Assembly (NCBI RefSeq): GCF_031143425.1
Contig: NC_090445.1
Span: 1,583,034,444 to 1,583,098,443, forward strand
DNA: 64,000 bases
Direction of reading: 5' to 3'
Source: Pleurodeles waltl
Taxonomy: Eukaryota; Chordata; Amphibia; Caudata; Salamandridae
Both the position numbers and the translations under genes were made by a program. Position 1 is the first letter of the stretch. Every line of letters begins with the position of its first letter. Under the pieces are notes generated by a model that ran no database searches, had not been told where the DNA came from, and saw only the letters and a program-made list of their open reading frames with translations. Positions 1-9,585 of the stretch are shown here, piece after piece.

Positions 1-511
1 TCACAGGGATGGTGGCCTGCTGGAGACAGCAGACCACCATGTCCGTGACTGCTTTTTGAATAAAGCAGTTTTTTTTTTCTTTTTGCAGCCCGTTTTCCTT
101 AAAGGAAAACGAGCTGCAAAAAGAAAAAATTCCGAAACCATTTGGTTTCGGTTTCTTCAGAGTAGGCAGTGGTCCATAGGACCACTGCCTGCTCTGAAAA
201 AATATTTTTTGGGGCATTCACAAAGGGGAAGGGGTCCCATGGGGACCCCTTCCCTTTTGCGAATGAGTTACCAAGTGGATGGTAACTGCGAGTTGGTTTG
301 CGACCGCATTCGCGGTCACAAACCAACTCTGCATGGCGATGCGGTCGCAAATAGGAAGGGAACACCCCTTCCTATTTGCGAGTCGCAGCCTCAAATTGCG
401 AGTCAGTACCGACTCGCAATTTGAGGTTGTGCATCGCGTTTGGCCTTTTGCGCCTCGCAAACTGCATTTTTTGCCATTTGCGAGGTGCAAAAGGCTTCCT
501 ACATCTGGCCC
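1..511 (+). mobile_element. Hairpin-chain MITE, right-hand part
   Basis: The stretch is almost entirely consecutive inverted repeats: about 2-47, 48-69, 79-123, 132-151, 159-195, 222-257, 267-287, 292-327, 344-380, 389-426 and 446-491. It ends in TACATCTGGCCC-type sequence, the reverse complement of the GGGCCAGATGTA start of the elements at 12769 and 62104, so it is the right end of the same family; its left end lies outside the window. No protein-coding potential is evident. Immediately after it the minus-strand L1 ORF1 code begins, so it appears inserted in that gene. Assignment to PIF/Harbinger-type MITEs is inferred from terminal style and cannot be tested here because the left duplication is missing. 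Confidence 0.7.
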
Positions 512-1295
512 CTAGTTCCTCCGTCCTCCGCCCTCCGCTACTCGAAGCGTGGATGGAAATAGCATTGCGTACAGGATATTTAAGGTTCGTAGTTGTTTTT
601 TGATTTCCATATACTATGCCCTTTGACGCTGGACCTCACGTGAGAAATCCGGGAAGATTCAGACCTGTGCATTCTCTATTTTCAGTTCTCCAGCTTTCCT
701 GGCTTGGGTAATATATGATTGCGGTCTTTAAAGTGTAATAGCCTGGCTACTATCGTTCTAGGAGGTGTTCCCGGAGGGGGCCTCCGAGCCGGCACTCTGT
801 GAGCTCTTTCAAACGTGTAGAATCGTGTGAGGCCTTCGGGAGCTACCTCCTCCCGAATCCACTTTTCGAGATATTCCGGTAGATTCTGCTGTTCGATTGA
901 TTCAGGAAGTTCAACTATCCAAATGTTATTTCTCCAGGATCTGTTTTCAGCCTCTTCAGCGCGGGCCACCAGAGTGCCCACTTGTTTCTCGAGGGCCGCC
1001 ACTCGATCATCAATCAACTTCATCTCTGGTCTTATTTCTGCGACAGTTTTTTCGTTGTTGTTACTCTTTCAGCAAGGTGCCGTTGGTCCTCCCGGAGTAA
1101 TCCCAGGTGCAGCGCGAGAGTGTCTATCTTGTGCTCCAGGCTTTCCCTAGAGGAGCTGATGGCCTGCATTATGTCCCCCAAGGATGAGCTCCCAGCGTCT
1201 TCCTCTGGTTCTGTGGCCTCGCGAGGGGGGACAGGATCCTCGGAGTGGCCCCCGGCCTCCTGGGCCGTTTCTCTCCGCTTGGTAGTTTTGCCCAT
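512..1295 (-). pseudogene. L1-type LINE ORF1 (RNA-binding protein), broken
   Basis: Read on the minus strand from a start at 1295. The N-terminal piece (1295-1032) has a charged start and a coiled-coil-like heptad region (ISSSRESLEHKIDTLALHL). A frame change near 1023-1032 leads into the central RRM-like region (1023-682) with typical L1 ORF1p segments NNIWIVELPE, LPEYLEKWIREEVAPEG, FERAHRVP and ARLLHFKDRN. A second frame change near 682 is followed by IFPDFSREVQRQR and LRTLNILYAMLFPSTLRV, the C-terminal domain signature, with at least two in-frame stops. The frame is then cut by the MITE ending at 511; the remainder and ORF2 may lie left of the window. ORF1p normally coats L1 RNA as a trimer; this copy cannot make it. 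Confidence 0.82.
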
Positions 1296-2135
1296 TACTG
1301 CAGGGTCAGCTGCGGGTTCCCCAGTGGTCGCAGTCAGGTCTCCCTCGGGCCCCTGCAGAGCACAGGCCGACCTCTGCCCCCTCCTCTCAATCCTCGGGGT
1401 CCTCCGTCTTCTCCTCCCCCATTCCTCTCACCTTGAGCATCTGATAGCTGGGGGGGCGTCAGCGACCCCCACTCCGCGGGTCCACCGCACCATGCTGTTT
1501 GTTGCGCTCCAGTCATGGGACCCTGCACGGGGCAGAGCGAAGGGCCCAATCAAGCAACCCCTCCTGAGTTGTGAACTGCGATACGGGTGGGCGAAAGTGG
1601 TGTCTCGTTCCAGGCACTCTTCCTCTGGGCACAAGTTCAATCCGGTGGCCCGGGCTGCCCCCAGTCTGCTTTATTCCCGGGTCGCGATCGTTTCGCTTGC
1701 AATGATCACGAGCGCGACCGCCGTCTTAGGGTCAGGCAGGCCGTATGGTCTTCCCCTCCGAGTCGGCTTTTCGGAGGTCCCAGGGCGGGGTCAGTATGAG
1801 GGATGTCGCTCCCTGTACTCACCACCCGGTCTGTGCCGCCGGGAGTCCCCCAGCAGGTGGTCCTCAAGGCTCTCGTTCTCGGGGGCTCATCGCTCGAGTT
1901 GCGGCCGCCAATTTGAGGTCAGGCGGCCCGCTCTGATTTTCTTCAGCAATCGGCTCTGAGGCTTCGGGGTGGCCCCCCCCCGGTCCCAGTCAGATTGCCC
2001 CCAGCCTCCCAGCCCCCAGTCTTAGGGGGCACACCAGGGGGTTCGATCTGGCTCTTCAGGATAGCTGCAGACGGAGGCCCCTGGTCGGAGCTCTTCCTCG
2101 GCACGGCTCACTCCATGAGCCCGTGGCCACACCCC
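1296..2135 (-). promoter_or_regulatory. Probable L1 5' UTR
   Basis: GC-rich, C-tract-rich sequence directly upstream of the ORF1 start on the minus strand, ending where composition drops near 2135. Position and composition fit an L1 5' untranslated region with internal promoter, but no promoter element was recognised. The long plus-strand frame across it (982-1959) is antisense to L1 code and low in complexity, so I do not call it a gene. Confidence 0.45.
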
Positions 2136-2189
2136 CAGTACAATTTGCATGTAGTAATAATCGCAAAGAGTTATTGTATAGATGTGTGA

Positions 2190-2551
2190 ATGTAAATGTA
2201 AATGTAAATTAGCACTTGTATAGCGCACTACTCACCCGTTAGGGTCTCAAGGCGCTGTACTCATACCGCTATGGAACCCCTCCTGGCTTTTCCCTGTGAG
2301 GCGCCCACTCCTGAGCACCCCCAGGGTGAAGCCAGGCATCCAAGCGCTGTTGGGGCCGTTGTGGAGATTAAGCAAGCTATTGCCCAGAGTTGCAGAGTGG
2401 GACCCATGAATTAGATTAGGCACAGAGGCGAGAATTATCTGGTCAAGGGGAATTGAGCCCAAGACCTGCCGAAGCGGGACTTGAACCCTGGTCTTGAGCC
2501 AGATCTCTGCTTCAGGGGCTGCCGCTCTAACCATTGAGCCACACTTCTCCA
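2190..2551 (-). mobile_element. tRNA-derived SINE
   Basis: On the minus strand the element starts near 2551 with a tRNA-like head holding A-box-like TGGCTCAATGGTTAGAG (2541-2525) and B-box GGTTCAAGTCC (2487-2477). An unrelated body follows, then a segment reading GAGACCC...GGGTGAGTAGTGCGC and CTATACAAGTGC, and it ends in short ATTTAC repeats (2209-2191). Head, body and LINE-like tail with a simple-repeat end are the standard SINE plan. It encodes no protein and would have depended on a LINE enzyme; its tail resembles the minus-strand LINE end at 46085. The pol III boxes are internal, so the copy could in principle be transcribed. Confidence 0.8.
2477..2541 (-). promoter_or_regulatory. Internal pol III promoter (A and B boxes) of the SINE
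   Basis: A box at 2525-2541 and B box at 2477-2487, read on the minus strand, spaced as in tRNA genes. The B box matches the GGTTCRANNCC consensus. Confidence 0.7.
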
Positions 2552-3339
2552 CATGTTCTGAATGAACATGAGTGTGTGTGTGTAACTGAAATTCTCACTT
2601 TGTCCCAATGACTTGAAACAGCACACAAAATACTATATTGAAGTGCACAAATGCAGATAAGTTGTGGAAGAAATCATATTAGAAACAGGGGATCAACCTT
2701 GCATAATCCTCGACCTCGAAGAGAACGCACCATAATGGAATATTGGTGGAGGAAATCACTGAGGCATGATGGCCATCGCTGCTATTTGATGCCAATAAAT
2801 GGGTCTGAAAATCAGGATGCATCCGCGTGTTGAACTATAAAAACTGAATATTTGATGAACATGGCAAGCTGATAAGTTGTGACCAAACATGAAACTGGAG
2901 CAAAGTTCTATTAGTGCTCAAGTCATCTCAAAGAAAAGCTGCAACTCCACAAAGACAGACCATGGCTGAAAACTCAGAACTAGGTGAATTTGTTTTATTT
3001 TATCATAGTAGAATTGTATTTGGGGTCTTCTATAATATAATTTCAGTGATGTAATGTACTTTGTTTTGCTAGTACTTACACAGTTTGTCTTGTTTCAGAG
3101 TCAGTGACTGACGGAGAACGAGACAAAAGGTTCCTAGATGGGTTTCAGACACGTATGTCCTGGTCCTTGCCATGGTCCATATAGTGGCACTGGAGAATGT
3201 GCCAGGAGTTCATGCTGCAACCCACAAAGGAAATAAACATATTGCTTGGGGCTGTGGACGCCAAGGTACTGCCCTTACTTGAGGAACGCAAAAAGATGAT
3301 TTGTATATAGCTTGAGTTATTGTCAAGATCTGGTTATTA
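2552..3339. other. Unassigned stretch
   Basis: Contains a short TG run near 2572-2583 and otherwise mixed sequence with many stops on both strands. Nothing recognised. Confidence 0.3.
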
Positions 3340-3781
3340 CTTTAAGCTGCAATCCAGTCCATCGTGTTTTCTACTTTTTTGACCAGCGTGCCACCTCACA
3401 CAGGAAACAGCTCCAATAGGACCAGTCCAACCTAAACTTCCAGCCAAAGTTCCTTTTGTCAAGGACCACAAATGGCACAGGCCAATTTTGGGTCGCTTTG
3501 GCCAGTAGGACGCAGCTTTCGCACAGTTTGTATGAGACCCATGTCAGGGAATACACTTCAGACTTAGGATGTGGCGCCGAAAAAAAGGTTACGTTGGTCA
3601 TTTAAATTAATTTCAGACAATGGTAACTACTCTGTGCTGCAACCTGGGCTCTCCATGCCACCTCAGACAGGAACCAGGCATATGTAAATCAGCCTTATTC
3701 CTGATTCAATAGGAGCAGTCCTACTCGAACTGTCAGGCCACGTCCTCTCTGACCAAAAGGAATTGCATGAAGGTGATCTTT
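3340..3781 (+). repeat. Interspersed repeat family A, two degenerate copies
   Basis: Two related pieces (about 3390-3480 and 3655-3760) carry TGCCACCTCA, CAGGAACCAG, then a CAATAGGA-CAGTCC block and a CAGGCCA-type block. The same order occurs at 10206-10345 and, inverted, at 42995-43170 and 43320-43480. No coding capacity recognised; the class of element is unknown to me. Confidence 0.5.
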
Positions 3782-4532
3782 GCTAAAAATGGAACAGTGG
3801 GCAAAATGGGATGGAATGCAGTCCAGATTGATTGCCACTTGCTGAGATTAATTCACGCATTCCTTCCGTCATTTTGTAGTTTGTTGCACTGATATTGGAT
3901 ACAGCAGAATCCATCAGATGCTTATGCTTTCCTCTAGGCCAATACATAGACAGTAAGAAATGTGTATTAGAGATGGAGTACTTGAAGGGGTCACAATTCA
4001 ATATTTGAAGGGGTCACAATTCAATATTAGAGAGAGGTAGAAAGGACGATTGATCCAGGTTAAGAAACTAATACAAGTAATAAAAAAATACCCCTGTTGT
4101 ATGTTTTGTCTTATGATTAGCACTGCTGCCTTTGTCCAGTCCCAGTCGAGTTGGCTCGGCTCTGGGAGGCCTTGTGAGGGCAGGAGGTATGGGGTGATAA
4201 GATAGCAAGCGGGTTTGGTGTTGAAGGCACCCTAAGTTTTCATTACAGCACTGTGCCACCAGTTCACACCTGGTAAGTTGTCCCTATGTCTTCTTTGTTA
4301 TACCTGTAACAAACTCTAGTTAACTATTACTGGTGAAATCTGTTTAAATTGGCCAAGACAAATGAGACGCAAAGCCCAATGTACCCTAAAGTTAAATAAT
4401 CTGGTGCTCAAGGAGGGCGAGGGGGGCAACCTAAACCCTTGAACTAGGAGCAATGCTTCAAATACAGAACAAAACAACCCTTCGAGCAACCAAAAGGCAC
4501 TTTAACATCCACAAGTTCATAAGTTTCCGAAA
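3782..4532. other. Unassigned stretch
   Basis: Mixed sequence without a recognisable frame or terminal repeat, apart from the 23-bp duplication listed separately. Confidence 0.3.
3982..4027 (+). repeat. Perfect 23-bp tandem duplication
   Basis: The unit TTGAAGGGG...TTCAATAT occurs twice back to back (3982-4004 and 4005-4027) with no mismatch, implying a recent local duplication. Confidence 0.9.
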
Positions 4533-4671
4533 CGTCCTTTATTGGTAATGTAGATCCAGAAAGTCAGGAAGCTGATTTGATCATAAGTTCCTTCACTGAT
4601 TACAGCAGTGTATCTTGGGGAGTGAAAATTAAACTTCATTTGTGATTGTAAGAGAGGTTTGTACACATAAC

Positions 4672-4735
4672 AATGTAGCCAACACATGTTTCGTCATATA
4701 TAGTGAGGTAACCTACAACTTCATCAGGGCATGCA
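4672..4735 (-). ncRNA. Hammerhead-ribozyme-like motif, copy 1
   Basis: Read on the minus strand: core CTGATGA (4727-4721), a stem II formed by GTTGTA and TATGAC (six pairs including two G-U), core GAAA (4692-4689), then palindromic ACATGT that could act as a short or dimeric stem III, followed by GGC that can pair with GCC just before the core (start of stem I). This order matches the type I hammerhead plan. Cleavage activity is inferred, not shown; stem I beyond three pairs is not obvious. Confidence 0.5.
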
Positions 4736-4920
4736 ACCAATCCATCTATTCGCTGTTTCCTGAGCAAACTTATGTCAGGACTTGACACGTTTCTCTGAGA
4801 ATACACACAACATCTATCACTACTAATTTGAGATATTATGAACTGATGAGAACATTCTATTCTTTTGGGTTACTGCTGGTCTCCAGTTGAATTCTATATA
4901 AACTTCTAGATGGATTGGTT

Positions 4921-4990
4921 GCACCCCCTGATGAAGTCGTAGGATACCGCACCACATACAACGAAATGTGTTGGCTACGGTGTTATATGT
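4921..4990 (+). ncRNA. Hammerhead-ribozyme-like motif, copy 2
   Basis: Core CTGATGA at 4928-4934 and GAAA at 4973-4976. Stem II would be GTCGTA with TACAAC and contains one mismatch. The palindrome after GAAA is damaged (ATGTGT instead of ACATGT). It is the counterpart of the minus-strand motif in the opposite arm and probably less active. Confidence 0.4.
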
Positions 4991-5120
4991 ACAAACCTCT
5001 ACTACAATCAAAAACTGATTTGAATTTTCACTCCCCAAGATACACTGCTATAGTCAGGGAAGGAATGTATGATCAAATCAGCATAGTGACTTTCTGGATC
5101 CTCATCATGAATAAAGGACT

Positions 5121-5620
5121 TTTAGGAACAATTACTGCTGGGTTGAATTTTCTTTCTTTTCCTTTTCTCACGTTTCACATTACACATTAATAACAAGATC
5201 AATTGTGTTGAGACAGCCTAGAGGATCCACTGGTCCTGAAGAAGGCCGTGGATCCTGTATTGGGCTTTTAACGTTGACCATAGGGGTGTAGGATGTGATT
5301 ATAGTCCCAAAACATCCATTTAATACTATTTTTTAACCAGTAGCAACATTGATAAGATTGCATTTAGTTGACCTTCAGGTAATTTTAATCCTGTATAATG
5401 TTTGAATCCCATTTCGAAATACTCATCTATCACTGAAAAAGATGTTGATAGGAGCTCCTTCCGCCAGGACCCCAGTGAGACGTATGCTGTTTTTTCTAAA
5501 TGATGAGCAGACCCGATGATGAAGCATGCCAGTAATTGTGGCTGGAGGTCTCACATCTTAAATATAGGTGCACCAACCAGATTAGTCAGCCTAAGGGAGG
5601 GGGGTGAAGTTTATGCCAAG
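5121..5620. other. Unassigned stretch with a short hairpin
   Basis: GGATCCAC (5223-5230) and GTGGATCC (5248-5255) form an 8-bp stem around CCTGAAGAAGG, which loosely recalls hammerhead-like sequence but lacks the CTGATGA core. Nothing else recognised. Confidence 0.3.
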
Positions 5621-6828
5621 AAATATTGGCCCACTGCCATTACATATCCACACACACATCCATTCACCACCCTCAAATCAGCCATGCGCAAACACCACCA
5701 GATCATCCGGACCACCAAAAGATCCTTCTACAAAGAGCGGATAGACAGCAACGCACACAACAGCAAGGAACTGTTCAGCATCATCAAGGAACTCACCAAA
5801 CCCAAATCATGCGCCATCGACCCTCAACATTCACTCACAAGACCTCTGCGACTCCCTCTCCATCTACTTCCACCGCAAGATAGCAAACATACATGGAAGC
5901 TTTGCAACGCCGTCCCCCACCACCACCACCACTGACAAGGTCAACCCCATCGCACCCTGCCGCACCAAAGTACTGAGCACCTGGACCCCCACCAACGATG
6001 AAGAAACCACCAAAACCATGAGGACCATCCACTCAGGCTCTCCAACAGACCCCTGCCCTCACCACGTCTTCAACAAGGCCAACCAAATCATCGCTCCCCA
6101 GCTCCGGTCCATCATCAACAACTCCTTCGAGACCGCCACTTTTCCTGAAAGTTGGAAACACGCCGAAGTCAACACCTTGCTCAAAAAACCCAAAGCCGAC
6201 CCGAAGACCTCACAAACTACCGACCTATCTCTCTACTTCCCTTCCCCGCAAAGGTCATAGAGAAGATAGTCAACAACCAACTTTCCCGCTTCCTGGAGGA
6301 CAACAGCATAGTCGAAGTCTCCCTGTCTGGATTCCGCAAAAACCACAGCACCGAGACCGCCCTCATCGCCTGCACCAACGACATCAGGACCAGGCTTGAC
6401 AAACTCAGAAAAAAACAAGCTCATCATCTTCGGACCCAACAAGTCAGCATGGGACGACTCCTGGTGGCCGGCCACCCTGGGACCGCCTCCGACACACACC
6501 ACCCACGCACACAATCTCAGCTTCATACTAGACTCTTCTCTCTCCATGAACCAGCAAGTCAACGCTATCTTGTCCTCGTGCTTCAACACCCTTCATTTGC
6601 TCTGCAAGACCTTCAGGTGGATTCCCGAGAAACCAGAAGAACGGTCACTCACACCCTCGTCAGCAGCAGACTGGACTACGGCAACGCCCTCTACGCGGGA
6701 ACTACAGCCAAGCTCCAGAGAAAACTCCAGCGCATCCAGAATGCCTCAGCACGTCTCATCCTCAACCTCTCTCGCCACAAACACATCTCCGCCCACCTCA
6801 GAACCCAACACTGGCTACCCGTGAAGCA
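5621..6828 (+). pseudogene. CR1/L2-clade LINE, reverse-transcriptase core deleted
   Basis: The first part encodes the endonuclease-RT linker (HHQIIRTTKRSFYKERID, NAHNSKELFSIIKEL). The RT start follows with FNKANQIIAPQL, TFPESWKHAEVNTLLKKP, LTNYRPISLLPFPAKVIEK and SLSGFRKNHSTETALI. Near 6400 the code jumps from NDIRTRLDKL straight to KKLIIFGPNKSAWDDSWWP, which in the family lies after the YADD motif; the catalytic palm, including the LDLSAAFDT and YADD motifs, is therefore missing. Thumb code then reads LVSSRLDYGNALYAGTTAKL, QNASARLILNLSRHKHISAH and LRTQHWLPVK and stops abruptly near 6828 without a 3' tail. Frameshifts split it into several frames. It was a retrotransposon polyprotein; this copy is dead. 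Confidence 0.85.
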
Positions 6829-8434
6829 ACTCTTACATTGGCAGGAACTGCTGTCAAGGCGGTGCCTGTCAATACATTGAAAGTGTGCTGTACAGCTCCG
6901 TCAAAATGGCAGTGCTGTTCAGCACACCTTTAATATCTTCTTGTTATTTTCCAAAACACAATCCCAAAGTCGAATTTTCATTCTGAAAATCAAAAAAAGC
7001 AATGAATCCTCCTTTCCATGGGTGTTTTCTTTCATGTCATGAGGGGTCATTACAATGTTTTTACTGTCACTTATCACCACATTTTGCTCTTCTGTGGCCT
7101 TTGACTCCCGATACCTTCCTTGCTAAGCCACTTCGATGCAGTGTGTGTGAATCTTTTCCGTCCCTTAAAAGAGGTGAGTGTGGACCTCTGCGTGGGCGCT
7201 GTTTTCACAATTTCACCTGTACCACAGCTGACTTGGAACAAGTAATCTGTCACTTTGAGTTGGTAAATGTAATGCATAATTTTTCAAATAAGGGACGCGC
7301 AGCTGGTGAGTCACATCACATCGTCTGACACGCCTATATCTTCTACAGATGTGAGGCTCAGTACATGGATGTGCATCAGCGGATGTTTATCCGCAAACAG
7401 CAGTGACTTAGATGTTTGTGCGCTTGCGCCAAGAGCAATTTCCACCTTTGTAAACCAAAAAATTAACTTCTCTTTTTGTAAATTGCTTCCTTTGACTAAA
7501 AACGTCTAGAATTGTTTTATTGTTGTCAGATGCCGAGACATCACCGTCATTGGTGCAGCAGGTGCAGTTGCACCGGGACCAGGTGGTTGTGAGGGCACAC
7601 TGGAACCATTTGTTGCTGCCTCTTACTACACAAAAGGAGATCACAGGGTCCATATTTTCTTGCATTTCTTGCGCCCCATGGCACCCTTGCTGAGCCACGG
7701 CCTACATGCAGCAGCGACTACTTAGATTTGAAGCCGAGAGGCACCCCCGTCTGCTAGTCAGTAAATCCGATAACACAGGATTCGCTTTTCAATAAACTGA
7801 CTTTTGTTTGGCAGTCGGAGAGTGGCAGGAGTTATCTATCGTCTTCTTATGTATTATTATAGTGATGTTTTTTCACACGAGGCACACTGCATAATTTTAA
7901 ATAAAATATCGGCGAAAACAATGGAAGATTGATGGCATAAAAGAACATTATGCCGGAAAATGGCTTTCTTGCTGTGGGCCTTTTTAAATGATTCTTTTAG
8001 CGATTTACTTTTATTCTGTTGCTACACATTTTTTATGCATATTTCTTACATTATAAAAACATTAGGGCCTTGTTGGCGTCTCGTCATATGTTGCCGCTCC
8101 GAGGCTGTGAGATGTGAACACACCGGGGGATGTGTTTATCATTAGGGCTCATTCTGAGCACTGTTCACTTAGAAGCCTTCATTTGTTAGTATGCTAACCC
8201 GTTTTTGACTTATGTTGGATTCTGTAACCCCCAGAGATTGCACGACACTTCCTAGGGTGAGTAAAGGTGTCCCAGTGCAGTCCTCCCCTGACTCTCGGTG
8301 CACTCGGACCTTCGAGTGTTTATCAGCTACTCCATAACCATCCTTACTCGCTGCCTGCACCATTTACCTAGCTTCTCCTTCACCTCTGGCCCAACTCCAC
8401 CCCGGAGCCCGTATACGTGACCTTCAAAACCCTC
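6829..8434. other. Unassigned stretch
   Basis: No recognisable coding sequence. A segment at about 7545-7700 (GGTGCAGTTGCACC palindrome, then GGAGATCACAGGGTCC and GCGCCCCATGGCACCC) has the look of an old interspersed repeat, but no second copy is in the window. Confidence 0.3.
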
Positions 8435-9098
8435 CTTTCACCACTGCCACCCATCCCCATGTCCCCACAGGGCCTTCCATCACCAACGTCACACATCCTC
8501 ATGTCCGCACAAGTCCTTCCATCACCACCACCACTCATCCCCATGTCCGTACAAGTTGTCCCATCACTACAGCCACCCATCCCCATGTCCGCACAAGTCC
8601 TCCCATCACCACAGCCACCTCTACACATGTCTGCACAAATCCTCCCATCACCACAGCCATCCATCCCTATGTCCGCAAAGTCCTCCCATCACCCACCCCC
8701 ATTTCAGCATGTCTCCCCATCACCACAGTCACCCATCTCCATGCCCGCCCAAGTTCTCCCATCACCACAGTCACCTGTACACGTCTGCACAAATCCTCCC
8801 ATCACCACAGTCACCCATCCCCATGTCCACAGAGTCATCCCATCACCCATCCCCATTTCCGCATAAGTCTCCCCATCACCACAGTCACCCATTGCTATGG
8901 CCACACAAGTCCTCCCATCACCACAGCCATGCTTACATATATCTTCACCATTTTTTTTCATCACAGCTACCCATACCTGTGCTATCACAGGTTCTCCTTT
9001 CTCTACACCATCACATCATAAGCCTTGCTTTAACCACAACCACTTTTCCATATGTCCTCACAAGTTCTCTTTTTACCATAGCCAAGCACCCATAGATC
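8435..9098 (+). repeat. 42-bp minisatellite
   Basis: Tandem units built on ATGTCCGCACAAGTCC followed by TCCCATCACCACAGCC, with ATG landmarks at 8543, 8585 and 8627, exactly 42 bp apart. Because 42 is a multiple of three, Pro/His/Ser-rich frames stay open on plus and Cys/Gly/Asp-rich frames on minus; I regard these as by-products. Units decay toward 9090, and the array continues at 9436 after an insertion. Confidence 0.85.
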
Positions 9099-9106
9099 TA
9101 AACCAG

Positions 9107-9427
9107 CAGGGTCAGACTGGCATTTAAGACAATCAGACAGTGCTAGAGGAGCTGGTTCACCAGGTCAGTGTGTCTATGGACCTGTTTTTATATTTTGGGG
9201 GGTTGCTTTTTACTTTTAATTTCCCTGATATTACCACAAACATTGCCTACAGAAACCACAAATGCATGCAGTATCCCATTCCCACCAAAGTGTCTCTACA
9301 GTGTGTGTTTACAAGTTCAAAACCGCCCCGTTTTGTAGAATGTGGGTCACTATTTATCTATCTGATTAGCCTATGGGGAAGTTTTAATTTGGTGCCCAGG
9401 ACTAATTTCTGGCCCAGGCTGACCCTG
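9107..9427. mobile_element. hAT-type MITE with 8-bp target duplication
   Basis: Starts CAGGGTCAGACTGG and ends with the inverted match CCAGGCTGACCCTG. The flanks are TAAACCAG (9099-9106) and TAAACAAG (9428-9435), an 8-bp duplication with one mismatch. Ends of the CAGGG type and 8-bp duplications are typical of hAT transposons. At 321 bp, with no transposase frame, it is non-autonomous. It sits inside the 42-bp minisatellite. Confidence 0.75.
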
Positions 9428-9435
9428 TAAACAAG

Positions 9436-9585
9436 TACTCCCTTCACCACATCCACTCATTCCTATATCCTCACAAGTCTCCTTTCACATCACACCATCC
9501 TGGTGAAGCATTTAGACCCATCTCTTTGTCTCACAAGTCCTCCTTTACCTCAGACAACTGACCATTTGTCCTGGTGAGACCTCTC
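9436..9585 (+). repeat. Continuation of the 42-bp minisatellite, degenerate
   Basis: Pieces such as CCTCACAAGTCTCC and TCTCACAAGTCCTCC repeat the array vocabulary after the hAT insertion, showing that the array predates it. Confidence 0.55.

Larger units (their letters stand above)
4533..5120. mobile_element. Penelope-like inverted terminal repeats (remnant)
   Basis: Two arms of about 215 bp, at 4533-4748 and 4910-5120, are imperfect reverse complements separated by about 160 bp. Shared landmarks include GTCCTTTATT, CTGATTTGATCATA, TATCTTGGGGAGTGAAAATT, GTTTGTACA, the hammerhead-like core, and GCAACCAATCCATCTA at the inner edges. Penelope-like elements are known to carry terminal repeats in direct or inverted arrangement with hammerhead ribozymes in them, which is why I favour that class. 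No reverse-transcriptase or GIY-YIG code is visible in the spacer, so this is a remnant. Two independent insertions head to head are an alternative. Confidence 0.5.

Noticed and set aside
982..1959. Longest plus-strand frame (325 codons)
   Set aside because: It is antisense to L1 ORF1 and its GC-rich 5' region and shows no domain.
2477..2541. Functional tRNA gene
   Set aside because: A and B boxes are present, but they sit in a SINE with a non-tRNA body and tail.
5223..5255. Hammerhead at CCTGAAGAAGG
   Set aside because: The CTGATGA core is absent; only a short BamHI-like palindrome stem is present.
8417..9127. Pro/His-rich and Cys/Gly-rich proteins
   Set aside because: Products of the 42-bp minisatellite, open in several frames on both strands.
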